Source: Mammaliicoccus sp. Dog046 (GTDB lineage Bacteria; Bacillota; Bacilli; Staphylococcales; Staphylococcaceae). Taken from it: a stretch of 64,000 nucleotides of DNA. The position numbers were made by a program, and so were the translations under genes. Of the stretch, positions 18,923 to 26,717 are shown piece after piece. The stretch covers positions 1,950,499-2,014,498 of the forward strand of contig NZ_CP120131.1 in the NCBI RefSeq assembly GCF_034039665.1, in the 5' to 3' direction. The notes under the pieces were generated by a model. That model was not told the origin of the DNA, did no database searches, and worked only from the letters and a program-made list of their open reading frames with translations. The stretch's first letter is position 1. Each line of letters starts with the position of its first letter.

Positions 18923-19771
18923 CTAAAATAATTTAAGTTGTTTTGGCGCTAAACCTTCATAATTTATATCTAATATATTTTGGTAAGTTTTAGCATTTTG
19001 TGCAGCGTGACCACCAGAGTTATTATTAAATACAACATAAATGTCTTTCGCTTTATGATTTAAAATCTTAACTTTTTCGCTTAATTCCTTTAATTCTTCA
19101 TCATTATAATCATATAGATACCTTACATTTCGCCATTCTTGATCAGTCATATCCTTTTTTGTCCAACCATTCACATTTCGACCATGATATCGAACAAATG
19201 CAACATCATGTGTAATACGATTAACTAAAGGAATAGAACCTTCTCCACTTTGAGGCTCATCACAAACACTATGAATGAATTTCATATTCGTTAAAAATTC
19301 TAACGTATATTCCTTAACATCATCTTTAAACCACGATCGATTTCGAAATTCGATACACACATCAAATTCCTTTAATTGCTCTCGAACGTACCTTAAATAA
19401 TTAATATTCTGCGGTTGTAAATCAAACCACGGTGGAAATTGGACTAATACCATTGCCAATTTATTGGCAGCTTGTAAAGGTATAATAGAATCTTTAAATA
19501 AATTAAATAACGCTTCTTTACCTTCAGCAAAATCAGTCACTTCAGCATGACCAGTTAACGCTTGATGAATCTTTACTATAAATTTAAAGTTTTTCGGCGT
19601 TTCTTTAATCCATTTTTCGATGTTTCTATGAGGTTGAATTGCGTAATATGTTGCATCTAATTCCACAATTGGAAAATGAGCAGCATACGTTTTTAATTTA
19701 TCTTTTTTATTCGAAAGATCGAGATATAAATCATCATGATCTCCCCAACCAGTTAGTCCAATATTTATCAT
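18923..19771 (-). CDS. DUF72 domain protein (YunF-like)
   Basis: A 282-residue TIM-barrel-like DUF72 protein. It begins INIGLTGWGDHDDLY and contains the conserved ELDATYYAIQ, FKFIVKIHQALTGH, LVQFPPWFDL, IEFRNRSW and YVVFNNNSGGHAAQNA motifs. Some family members have been linked to UV or DNA metabolism, but no activity is established. It is first in the yunFED transcript. Confidence 0.85.
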   Translation of the reverse strand: MINIGLTGWGDHDDLYLDLSNKKDKLKTYAAHFPIVELDATYYAIQPHRNIEKWIKETPKNFKFIVKIHQALTGHAEVTDFAEGKEALFNLFKDSIIPLQAANKLAMVLVQFPPWFDLQPQNINYLRYVREQLKEFDVCIEFRNRSWFKDDVKEYTLEFLTNMKFIHSVCDEPQSGEGSIPLVNRITHDVAFVRYHGRNVNGWTKKDMTDQEWRNVRYLYDYNDEELKELSEKVKILNHKAKDIYVVFNNNSGGHAAQNAKTYQNILDINYEGLAPKQLKLF

Positions 19772-19853
19772 TTATCATCACCACTTTTATCATAACACAT
19801 CGTATATTTATAGTTCAGTTAGTTTGTTTTATTCATGAAAATTAAATAAAAAA

Positions 19854-19885
19854 GAAGCTAAGTTAAATTAATTAACTTTAGCTTC
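19854..19885 (-). terminator. Terminator of the YxeA-like gene
   Basis: GAAGCTAA and GTTAA against TTAAC and TTTAGCTTC arms, with a six-T tail on the minus strand. Confidence 0.78.
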
Positions 19886-19910
19886 GATTGTTAAACATAT
19901 TTGATTCCTC

Positions 19911-20270
19911 TTATTTACTTACTTTTCTTTCAAATTCTTTTTTAGTTATATATTCAATAAAAAAAACATACTTACCTTTATGTTCAATTTTCACAAATTG
20001 ACCTGATGGGTCATGTCCTTTAAAGGAAAGTTTATATCGATTTTTATTTCCTTCTTCATCATAAGACGTTATATTTTTATAATCTTGTATTTCTATTATT
20101 TCTTCTCTAGTCTTTGATTCTGCATCTTTATAAAATGGTACTTCTGCATAACTCCATTGCTTCTCAACTAACGGATTTACCCTATCTAAATATGGTTCTA
20201 AGTATCTCAGCACGAATAATGAAAAGACTGCAAAAACTATGATTATAAAACTATATATCCATTTTTTCAT
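19911..20270 (-). CDS. YxeA-like (DUF1093) secreted or membrane-anchored protein
   Basis: A 119-residue protein with an N-terminal hydrophobic segment (WIYSFIIIVFAVFSLFVL) that anchors or exports it. The remainder is a small beta-rich domain ending in HKGKYVFFIEYITKKEFE, the pattern of the DUF1093/YxeA family. A GTG nine bases upstream is an alternative start. It is monocistronic with a terminator on each side, between the yun genes and the phage-like lysis cassette. Function is unknown. Confidence 0.65.
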   Translation of the reverse strand: MKKWIYSFIIIVFAVFSLFVLRYLEPYLDRVNPLVEKQWSYAEVPFYKDAESKTREEIIEIQDYKNITSYDEEGNKNRYKLSFKGHDPSGQFVKIEHKGKYVFFIEYITKKEFERKVSK

Positions 20271-20367
20271 CCCAATCACTTCTTCCCTTTATTTTAAGTT
20301 AGCTTAATTATAATATATTCATTTCATAATATTCTGTCAATATGTTTTTTGTAATTAATTTACAACA

Positions 20368-20406
20368 TAAAACCCGCACACCTTATTTGTCGGTGTGCGG
20401 GTTTTA
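20368..20406. terminator. Strong terminator downstream of the endolysin gene
   Basis: AAACCCGCACACC / GGTGTGCGGGTTT, a 13-bp GC-rich perfect stem with a 9-base loop. A-rich and T-rich flanks suggest it can work in both directions. It marks the left edge of the lysis cassette. Confidence 0.85.
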
Positions 20407-20480
20407 TGTTATATTTACATTACTATATAGATGTCTTACTTAAACATTTAAATGATGGCCGTCATTGTAATATGTTTTTG

Positions 20481-20510
20481 TTAAGGCATTTTTTTATTGT
20501 TTTCATTCAT
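20481..20510 (-). other. Nine-codon mini-ORF after the endolysin, with A7 run
   Basis: An ATG at 20510 has AAAGGAG at ideal spacing and reads MNENNKKMP before a stop. The codons run through seven consecutive A. A one-base slip there would give a 23-residue peptide ending NALTKTYYNDGHHLNV (to 20440). Whether either product is made is unknown. Confidence 0.25.
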
Positions 20511-20523
20511 TTCAACTGCTCCT

Positions 20524-21777
20524 TTATTTTAATTTCAACACTTGTCCTACGTAAATGACGTCTGATTTTAGTCCGTTTAAACTTTTTAATGTAGCTACGG
20601 ATACGCCTGTTTTTTGACTAATTCCCCATAATGTATCTCCTGATACTACTGTATACGTCGTTGGTGTACTTCCAATTGGTGCGCCATGAATGGCTTCTGC
20701 TAGTGATTTTGTATAGTTATTTAAATTACTTTTAATTGCGTTCATGTCTTTAGTTGAAGTAATGAATCCTAATTCTACAAGTCTATAATTGATATATTCT
20801 GCTTTGGCAACATTACAATGTAATAGATCACTTCTTTGTGTAATGCCACGAATTGTTCCTACATATTTCTGAATAGATTGTTGTAATCCATTATCAATAT
20901 AATCTGGTGCTAATCCACTTGGAATAATCACATGTCCGCCTGATGCTGTTGGTCCTGCTGAATCTAAATGAAATTCAACAACTATTTCATATCCTTGTGA
21001 TTTAACCCAATATAATCCATAGTCTGTCTTGTTCCCAACTTGTTCTCCATATGCTGTATCTTGATACATATCTTGGTCTTTTCCATAAACTGCTACTGTA
21101 TTGCCTGCTTGTTTAAGATAATTGGCTACACGGTCTACAATATTTGCTCTAATAAAATCTCTTTCATTTGTTCCATTTCCTACTGCTCCTGGATCATTAT
21201 ATCCATGTCCTGCTACGATCATAATTTTTCTACTCATTTTAACTACTCCTTTATTATTTGATTGGTCTAATTTTTGATTTAAATTTGTAATATCATATTT
21301 TTCTATTGGCATCCCACTACATACTCTCGTGACTTCATTAGTAATGTCTTCGCCTTTTCTTCTTAATTGGATATGCAAGTGGGCGCTCATTGGATTTCCT
21401 GCATAATTACTATTTCCTTGCAGTCCGATGATATCTCCTTGATTGACTTTATCACCTTTCGAAAATTTCAAAATATCTCTTTGCATATGTCCATAAATCC
21501 AGTCATTACCGTTGCTATCTCGAATTTCCATTGTCCCACCGAAATTCCCAAATGGTTCACTGAGTATGACTGTTCCACTTGTTACTGCAGGTATTTGATC
21601 CGTCTTGTTGTTAAATACATCAAATGCTCTATGGTATCCACTGCAATATGCATCATAATTGATACCACCTTCAATATAATTTCTATATCCGTACTTATCG
21701 GGATACCCCTTATATGTTCTTGGATCAGAGGAAATCTCCCAACCTTTCTTTGTTAAGTAATCAATTGCTGTTAACAT
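20524..21777 (-). CDS. Phage-type endolysin: M23 peptidase + amidase_3 + LysM
   Basis: A 417-residue modular cell wall hydrolase. Residues about 45-150 are an M23 glycyl-glycine/lysostaphin-like peptidase with HRAFDVFN and the H-x-H of SAHLHIQL. Residues about 185-345 are an N-acetylmuramoyl-L-alanine amidase_3 domain (IMIVAGHGYNDPGAVG, EFHLDSAGP, LVELGFITS). The C-terminal 45 residues are one LysM repeat (YTVVSGDTLWGISQKTG). There is no signal peptide, so release depends on the holin encoded 19 bp upstream. The ribosome binding site is AAAAGGATG. Two catalytic domains in one lysin are known in staphylococcal phages, though those usually end in SH3b, not LysM. Confidence 0.9.
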   Translation of the reverse strand: MLTAIDYLTKKGWEISSDPRTYKGYPDKYGYRNYIEGGINYDAYCSGYHRAFDVFNNKTDQIPAVTSGTVILSEPFGNFGGTMEIRDSNGNDWIYGHMQRDILKFSKGDKVNQGDIIGLQGNSNYAGNPMSAHLHIQLRRKGEDITNEVTRVCSGMPIEKYDITNLNQKLDQSNNKGVVKMSRKIMIVAGHGYNDPGAVGNGTNERDFIRANIVDRVANYLKQAGNTVAVYGKDQDMYQDTAYGEQVGNKTDYGLYWVKSQGYEIVVEFHLDSAGPTASGGHVIIPSGLAPDYIDNGLQQSIQKYVGTIRGITQRSDLLHCNVAKAEYINYRLVELGFITSTKDMNAIKSNLNNYTKSLAEAIHGAPIGSTPTTYTVVSGDTLWGISQKTGVSVATLKSLNGLKSDVIYVGQVLKLK

Positions 21778-21796
21778 TTAATCATCCTTTTCTTTT

Positions 21797-22117
21797 TTAT
21801 TTTTTTCCTGATTGTTTTAAAAATGTTTCTTGGTCTCTCGATCGACTTGTTAAAATGAAAGTATTTTTCCAAATGCCATATAGTACGAACACTATTGGGA
21901 TACCTGTATTTAATACGTTCATCCACGCGTCTAACTTTTGAGGATTCAACCAATCTATATAAATTCCAGATGCGCTCAATGCTAAATATACTGCACCTAT
22001 AAATCCTCCAATCATAGCTATAAATTGTTTGATCTTATCTGGATTTATTTCGATTCGGTTATCTTCCTCTGAATAATCAAAGTTTACTTTGTCTGATTTG
22101 AAATTCATTTTAACCAT
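21797..22117 (-). CDS. Phage holin
   Basis: A 106-residue protein. A charged N-terminal third is followed by two transmembrane segments (FIAMIGGFIGAVYLALSA and WMNVLNTGIPIVFVLYGIW) and a charged tail ending LKQSGKK. The architecture and the PDKIKQFIAMIGG lead-in resemble holins of the phi-LC3/Phage_holin_1 type. It would permeabilise the membrane and release the endolysin encoded immediately downstream. I chose the ATG at 22117, with AAGGAGG at ideal spacing; three more codons upstream overlap that site. Confidence 0.82.
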   Translation of the reverse strand: MVKMNFKSDKVNFDYSEEDNRIEINPDKIKQFIAMIGGFIGAVYLALSASGIYIDWLNPQKLDAWMNVLNTGIPIVFVLYGIWKNTFILTSRSRDQETFLKQSGKK

Positions 22118-22138
22118 TTCGTTCACCTCCTTGGTTAC

Positions 22139-22167
22139 ACTATAGTATAACTTTTGGTTGACGTCAA
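22139..22167 (-). promoter_or_regulatory. Sigma-A promoter of the holin-endolysin genes
   Basis: On the minus strand: -35 TTGACG (22162-22167), a 17-bp spacer and -10 TATAGT (22139-22144), close to consensus. The predicted start of transcription falls at the Shine-Dalgarno, giving a leader of about 15 bases. A degenerate operator half-site fills the spacer. Confidence 0.7.
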
Positions 22168-22181
22168 TAACTTTGAGTTAT
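22167..22181. promoter_or_regulatory. Repressor operator O2 (perfect 15-bp palindrome)
   Basis: ATAACT-TTG-AGTTAT, abutting the -35 of the holin promoter. A degenerate copy (O1, left arm ATAACT intact) lies at 22147-22161 between -35 and -10. The same arms recur at 22208-22222, so this is very likely the binding site of the adjacent cI-like repressor. Confidence 0.7.
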
Positions 22182-22197
22182 ATTTTTTGTTTTTTTA

Positions 22198-22225
22198 TTG
22201 AAATAATATAACTAATAGTTATAAT
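22198..22225 (+). promoter_or_regulatory. Promoter and operator O3 of the repressor gene
   Basis: -35 TTGAAA (22198-22203), a 16-bp spacer and a perfect -10 TATAAT (22220-22225). The palindrome TATAACTAATAGTTATA (22207-22223) occupies the spacer and touches the -10, predicting negative autoregulation. Confidence 0.7.
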
Positions 22226-22257
22226 TAAGGTATCAATTAATTAAGGAGCGGGAACTT

Positions 22258-22587
22258 ATGGTGTCTGGAAACAAACTCTCAGAGCAAATCAGTTTACTTA
22301 GAACTAAGCAGGGCTGGACGCAACAGAAATTAGCAGATGAATTACAAGTTTCAAAACAATCCATTTCATATTGGGAAACAGGTCGTAAAGCACCAAAGAT
22401 GAAGAAAATCGAAGAAATGGCGCAATTGTTTAATGTAAGTGTAAGTTATTTATTAGATGGGGAAACTAAAACAACGTATAACTCAACCGCAGAAACAATC
22501 GCTGCTCATTTAGATGGAGAATTAACAGAAGCAGAACTCAATAAAGTGCTAGAATATGTTGATTTCTTAAAACATCAAAATAAATAA
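22258..22587 (+). CDS. XRE/cI-like repressor
   Basis: A 109-residue regulator with an N-terminal helix-turn-helix (residues about 6-60: ISLLRTKQGWTQQKLADEL and VSKQSISYWETGRKAPK) and a short C-terminal helical tail. It lacks a LexA-like S24 autoprotease domain, so relief of repression would need another factor. The ImmA-like protease encoded next is the obvious candidate, as in the ImmR/ImmA pair of ICEBs1. AAGGAG lies nine bases before the ATG. It is divergent from the holin and its likely operators cover both promoters. Confidence 0.88.
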   Translation: MVSGNKLSEQISLLRTKQGWTQQKLADELQVSKQSISYWETGRKAPKMKKIEEMAQLFNVSVSYLLDGETKTTYNSTAETIAAHLDGELTEAELNKVLEYVDFLKHQNK

Positions 22588-22619
22588 AGATATCAATAGA
22601 AAATTATGGTGGGGATATA

Positions 22620-23084
22620 TTGAATAGATATGAAAAGACGCTTATCAATAATGAGCACATTATCATTAAAGAAACAAATAACCTTCCTGATCATTTGAAA
22701 GGTCTATACGTTGATGGGTTAATTTTATTGCAGGAAAATTTAACTGACAAAGAAAAACTTGAAGTATTAGGTGAAGAATTAGCACATCACGATATTTCAT
22801 ATGGTAATATCATCGACACAGATGAATTATGGAAATGGAAATTTGAACATAAAGCACGTAGACTTGGTTTTGAAAAAATCATTCCACTACAAAATATCGT
22901 CCAAGCATATCAATCAGGTGTCCACAACAAGTTTGAGCTCAGTAACTATTTAGATGTATCAGAAGGGTATATTGATGAAGCACTTGAACATTACCAACAA
23001 AAATACGGACTAAGTACGTGGCATGAACATTTTTTAATTAAATTCAATCCATTACAAGTATTTGAATACAAAGAAATTAAATAA
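22620..23084 (+). CDS. ImmA/IrrE-like metallopeptidase
   Basis: A 154-residue protein of the phage ImmA type. The zinc-binding helix reads VLGEELAHHDIS, in which the second motif histidine pair is present but the first position of HExxH is Glu-Glu, a variant I recall in many phage ImmA proteins. Downstream WKWKFEHKARRLG supplies another conserved acidic/His region. The gene uses a TTG start after GGTGGGG. It lies 32 bp after the repressor and ends in a strong terminator. It is expected to cleave the repressor on induction; the trigger is unknown. Confidence 0.78.
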   Translation: MNRYEKTLINNEHIIIKETNNLPDHLKGLYVDGLILLQENLTDKEKLEVLGEELAHHDISYGNIIDTDELWKWKFEHKARRLGFEKIIPLQNIVQAYQSGVHNKFELSNYLDVSEGYIDEALEHYQQKYGLSTWHEHFLIKFNPLQVFEYKEIK

Positions 23085-23125
23085 CAGCGTATAAGATTAG
23101 CGAACTACTAATCTTATACGCTGTT
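23083..23125. terminator. Terminator after the ImmA-like gene
   Basis: An 18-bp perfect stem (AACAGCGTATAAGATTAG with its complement) and a 7-base loop, then T-rich. It marks the right edge of the lysis cassette and may also end the convergent dgo operon. Confidence 0.88.
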
Positions 23126-23137
23126 TTTGTTTTTTCA

Positions 23138-24286
23138 TCACCACTCTGCTATACTGCCATCTTTATGTCTCCATATTGGATTATGCCAATCATGTCCTAC
23201 CTTTGCCATTTCTCGCACATGATCTTCATCAATTTCAATACCTAATCCTGGACCTTGTGGTATTTTCACTTGACCATTTTCAAATTCAAACACTTCTTTA
23301 TTCTTAATGTAATCAAGTATATCGCTATCTTTATTGTAATGAATACCTAAACTTTGTTCTTGAATAAATGCATTGTGACTCGTCGCATCTACTTGTAAAC
23401 ATGAAGATAAAGCAATCGGCCCTAGTGGACAATGTGGTGCCGCACCTACATCATATGCTTCTGCCATAGAAATAATCTTTTTACATTCTGTAATTCCGCC
23501 TGCATGAGATAAATCAGGTTGTATGATATCTACAAATCCACTTTCAAGTATCGGTTTAAAGTCCCATCTTGAGAATAGTCGTTCGCCTAAAGCAATTGGG
23601 ATTGTTGTCGTTTGACTAATTTCTCGAATCGCTTCTATATTTTCACTGAGTACAGGTTCTTCAATAAACATCGGTTTAAATGGTTCTAATTCTTTTGCCA
23701 ATATTTTAGCCATTGGTTTATGCACTCTACCATGGAAATCAATACCTATTCCTAATTGATTCCCTACCGCTTCTCTTATACCTGCAACGCGTTCTACAAC
23801 TTGATCGATTTTATCATAACTATCTACATATTGTAGTTCCTCTGTCGCATTCATCTTTATCGCTTCAAATCCATTTTCGTGTGCTTTTTTAGCTGCATTA
23901 ACCGTATCTTGTGGACGATCTCCACCTATCCACGAATACACTTTGATTGAATCTCGACATGCACCGCCCATTAACTCATGTACGGGTGCTTGATAATATT
24001 TACCTTTAATATCCCATAGTGCTTGATCAATCCCAGAAATGGCACTCATTAAAATAGGTCCACCTCTATAAAAGCCACTTCGATACATCATATTCCAATG
24101 ATCCTCTATCTTAAGTGGATCTTTACCGATGAGTTGTTTCATAAATTCATGTACAGCCGCTTCAACTGTAGCTGCTTTACCTTCTATTAATGGTTCACCC
24201 CATCCGGAAATACCTTCGTCAGTTGTTATTTTTAAAAATAACCATCTAGGTGGTAATTGAAATAATTCATAGTCTACAATCTTCAT
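23138..24286 (-). CDS. dgoD: D-galactonate dehydratase
   Basis: A 382-residue enolase-superfamily enzyme that converts D-galactonate to 2-keto-3-deoxy-galactonate. It matches the remembered E. coli DgoD in length and in many motifs: [80 protein letters not shown] and the catalytic [12 protein letters not shown]. It ends GSIAEW like DgoD. It is last in a four-gene operon with aldolase, kinase and dehydrogenase. Gluconate-type substrates cannot be wholly excluded, but similarity to DgoD is strong. Confidence 0.9.
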   Translation of the reverse strand: MKIVDYELFQLPPRWLFLKITTDEGISGWGEPLIEGKAATVEAAVHEFMKQLIGKDPLKIEDHWNMMYRSGFYRGGPILMSAISGIDQALWDIKGKYYQAPVHELMGGACRDSIKVYSWIGGDRPQDTVNAAKKAHENGFEAIKMNATEELQYVDSYDKIDQVVERVAGIREAVGNQLGIGIDFHGRVHKPMAKILAKELEPFKPMFIEEPVLSENIEAIREISQTTTIPIALGERLFSRWDFKPILESGFVDIIQPDLSHAGGITECKKIISMAEAYDVGAAPHCPLGPIALSSCLQVDATSHNAFIQEQSLGIHYNKDSDILDYIKNKEVFEFENGQVKIPQGPGLGIEIDEDHVREMAKVGHDWHNPIWRHKDGSIAEW

Positions 24287-24303
24287 TCTTTACACGTCCT
24301 TTA

Positions 24304-24930
24304 TTAATGTACTTTGTTATAGAATGCTTTTGCTGTTTGTTCTAAAGATTCAAAGTAAGCGTCGTTTGTTTCAGCTTTAGTATTGACGAGCGCACTGCCT
24401 AAGCCAACCCCCACTGCACCTGCTTTAATAAAATCACTTACATTATTTAAATCAACGCCACCTGTTGGTAACAATGGAATGTGTGGTAATGGACCTTGTA
24501 AATCTTTGATATAAGCTGGTCCTAAAGTCGTTGTAGGGAATACTTTAATAATATCCCCACCATATTCATATGCTTCTAATATTTCAGTAGGTGTCATTGC
24601 ACCTGGAATACTAACTGCACCATATTTTTTACTCATTCTTATCGTTTCTTTATTAACTGTCGGCGATAAAATGAAAGTTGCCCCACTTAATATCGCTAAT
24701 CGTGCAGTTTCAGGATCTAAGACAGTCCCAGCGCCTACAACTACTTTATCTTTCATCTCATTCGCTATTAATTCAATTGATTCTAATGCTTTTGGTGAAT
24801 TCATCGTAACTTCTATCGCTTTAACCCCAGATTTATATAGACTTTTAACGATTGGTAATATATCATCTGGATTCGCATTTCTTATAATAGCAATCAACTT
24901 TGTTTCTTTAATTACATTTAACGTGTTCAT
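24304..24930 (-). CDS. 2-dehydro-3-deoxy-phosphogluconate/phosphogalactonate aldolase
   Basis: A 208-residue class I aldolase of the KDPG/KHG family (Eda/DgoA). It has KAIEVTMNSP with the catalytic Glu, GAGTVLDPE, and the Schiff-base lysine in GGDIIKVFPTTTLGP, with LLPTGGVDLNNV forming the phosphate site. It cleaves the phosphorylated keto-deoxy sugar acid to pyruvate and glyceraldehyde-3-phosphate. It lies between the dehydratase and kinase genes, so KDPGal from galactonate is the likely substrate. Confidence 0.88.
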   Translation of the reverse strand: MNTLNVIKETKLIAIIRNANPDDILPIVKSLYKSGVKAIEVTMNSPKALESIELIANEMKDKVVVGAGTVLDPETARLAILSGATFILSPTVNKETIRMSKKYGAVSIPGAMTPTEILEAYEYGGDIIKVFPTTTLGPAYIKDLQGPLPHIPLLPTGGVDLNNVSDFIKAGAVGVGLGSALVNTKAETNDAYFESLEQTAKAFYNKVH

Positions 24931-24942
24931 GGAAAAGCCTCC

Positions 24943-25899
24943 TCATCTAATTACATCTTCAATATCATTTGAATCCTTCATTTGTTCTAAAGCTTCCAAT
25001 GTAGGTAAACCTTCAACATCACCTTTAACAGTTGTGACAAGTGCACCTACGTTACATCCTTGTTCAACCGCTTCATTTAATGATAATCCGTTAATATAAC
25101 CAGCAATAAAACCAGCAGCAAACCCATCACCTGCACCAACAGGATCGATAACATTTACTATTTTAGATGCTTGGGCATAGCCAGCTTCATTTTTATCTTT
25201 ATAAAATGCACCTTTGCTCCCTAGCTTCACCACTACGGTTGATGCACCGAGTTCAATCATTTTATTCGCGATGATTTCTTCATCCGTGTCACCAAATAAA
25301 AATGCCCCTTCACTAATACCAGGTAGTACAATATCACTTAAAGCGATGATGTTTATTAAAGTTTCTCGTGCTTCATCTTCAGCCCATAATTTCAATCTTA
25401 AATTTGGATCAAAAATGATTTTTAAACCTAACTTTTTCGCTTCATCTATTAAATGAAAGATCATTTTTTTACAATTCTCACTTAATGCTGGCGTGATACC
25501 TGTAACATATAAGTATTTAAATTGAGCTACATAATCTAAATCGATATTCGCGTCTGTCATTTTACTAGCAGCAGAATTGCTTCTATAATAATGTACGCGT
25601 GTTTGATCTTGATTTAATTTCTCTTTTAGAAACAATCCAGTGGAAGCATCATTATTTAATGTAACGGAATCAACATTAATACCTTCACCTCTAACAAATG
25701 AAAGAATTTTATGACCTAATTCATCATTTCCAAGCTGGCTAATCCAACCTGATTTGACGCCTAATTTTTCTAAACCAATAAGTGTATTCGTTTCTGCACC
25801 TGCGATATGCGTTGTAAAATCATGTGCATATCGCATTGGTCCATCTTCTTTTGGAGAAAACACAATCATCGTTTCACCAATTGATAATACGTCCATCAT
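24943..25899 (-). CDS. PfkB-family 2-keto-3-deoxy sugar acid kinase
   Basis: A 318-residue ribokinase-family kinase with SIGETMIVF at the N terminus, the AGAETNTLIGLEKLG substrate region and the C-terminal anion-hole signature DPVGAGDGFAAGF with catalytic Asp. It resembles KdgK. In this operon it would phosphorylate 2-keto-3-deoxy-galactonate (or -gluconate) made by the dehydratase before aldol cleavage. Spacing to its neighbours is 12-18 bp. The start MMDVL has a second Met as an alternative. Confidence 0.85.
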   Translation of the reverse strand: MMDVLSIGETMIVFSPKEDGPMRYAHDFTTHIAGAETNTLIGLEKLGVKSGWISQLGNDELGHKILSFVRGEGINVDSVTLNNDASTGLFLKEKLNQDQTRVHYYRSNSAASKMTDANIDLDYVAQFKYLYVTGITPALSENCKKMIFHLIDEAKKLGLKIIFDPNLRLKLWAEDEARETLINIIALSDIVLPGISEGAFLFGDTDEEIIANKMIELGASTVVVKLGSKGAFYKDKNEAGYAQASKIVNVIDPVGAGDGFAAGFIAGYINGLSLNEAVEQGCNVGALVTTVKGDVEGLPTLEALEQMKDSNDIEDVIR

Positions 25900-25917
25900 T
25901 CCATCACGCCTTTCAAG

Positions 25918-26703
25918 TTAATAACCTTCAGCATTGTACAATCTTGCTGATAATCCACCATCTATAACTAAATGTTCGCCTGTCATCATTTCAGAATCAT
26001 CTGAAGCGAGATATTGTGCTAACTTACCAATATCTTCAGGTTCATTGATTCTATGTGTAGCATGTAAATCAAGAACACCTTGTCTCACTTCTTCTTCGTT
26101 ATCCATTGAATCGAACCAATTTTTTAAATGTGAGGTATTCGTAAATCCAGGACATATCGCATTCACACGTATACGATATTTCCCTAAACTCAACGCCATA
26201 CCTCTCGTCATACCGTTTACGCCACCTTTTGCTGCTGCATACATATCCGTATCAGGCAACGTAGCTAGCGAGTGATTTGAAGAAATATTGATAATTGACC
26301 CTCCACCTTGACGTTTCATTTCTGGAATCACATGTTTAGAACATAAGAATGTACCTCTTAAATCAATATTAATAATTGAATCCCAATCTTCCACTGATGC
26401 TTCTTCTATTGATTTAAATACTGTAATACCTGCATTGTTTACAAGTGTATTAATTTGACCATAATGTTGAACCGTTTCTTCAATCATGTTGATAATACTT
26501 GCTTCTTTTGAAACATCTGTTTCTACAAAATAGGCATCCCCACCGTCTTTAATAATTTCTTCCACAGTTTCTCTGCCAAAAGATTCATCAATTGTTGCAA
26601 CGACAATTTTCGCCCCTTTACTGCCGAGTTGTTTTGCTATGCCTTTTCCTATACCTTTACCAGCACCTGTAACTATTACAACTTGTTCGTTTAAATTTGC
26701 CAT
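25918..26703 (-). CDS. SDR-family dehydrogenase, probable aldose 1-dehydrogenase
   Basis: A 261-residue classical short-chain dehydrogenase with VTGAGKGIGKG (cofactor binding), LVNNAGIT, the catalytic Ser in INISSNHS and Y-x3-K in YAAAKGG, ending HLVIDGGLSARLYNAEGY. As the first gene of the dgo operon it may oxidise the sugar (galactose or a relative) to its lactone, the opening step of the DeLey-Doudoroff route. Substrate is inferred only from context; no lactonase gene is visible in the operon. Confidence 0.82.
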   Translation of the reverse strand: MANLNEQVVIVTGAGKGIGKGIAKQLGSKGAKIVVATIDESFGRETVEEIIKDGGDAYFVETDVSKEASIINMIEETVQHYGQINTLVNNAGITVFKSIEEASVEDWDSIINIDLRGTFLCSKHVIPEMKRQGGGSIINISSNHSLATLPDTDMYAAAKGGVNGMTRGMALSLGKYRIRVNAICPGFTNTSHLKNWFDSMDNEEEVRQGVLDLHATHRINEPEDIGKLAQYLASDDSEMMTGEHLVIDGGLSARLYNAEGY

Positions 26704-26717
26704 CGTTTTTTCTCCCC

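Noticed and set aside
20368..23125. attL/attR repeats bounding the lysis cassette
   Set aside because: I compared the two flanks by eye and found no direct repeat or tRNA end; a computed search would be needed to exclude short ones.
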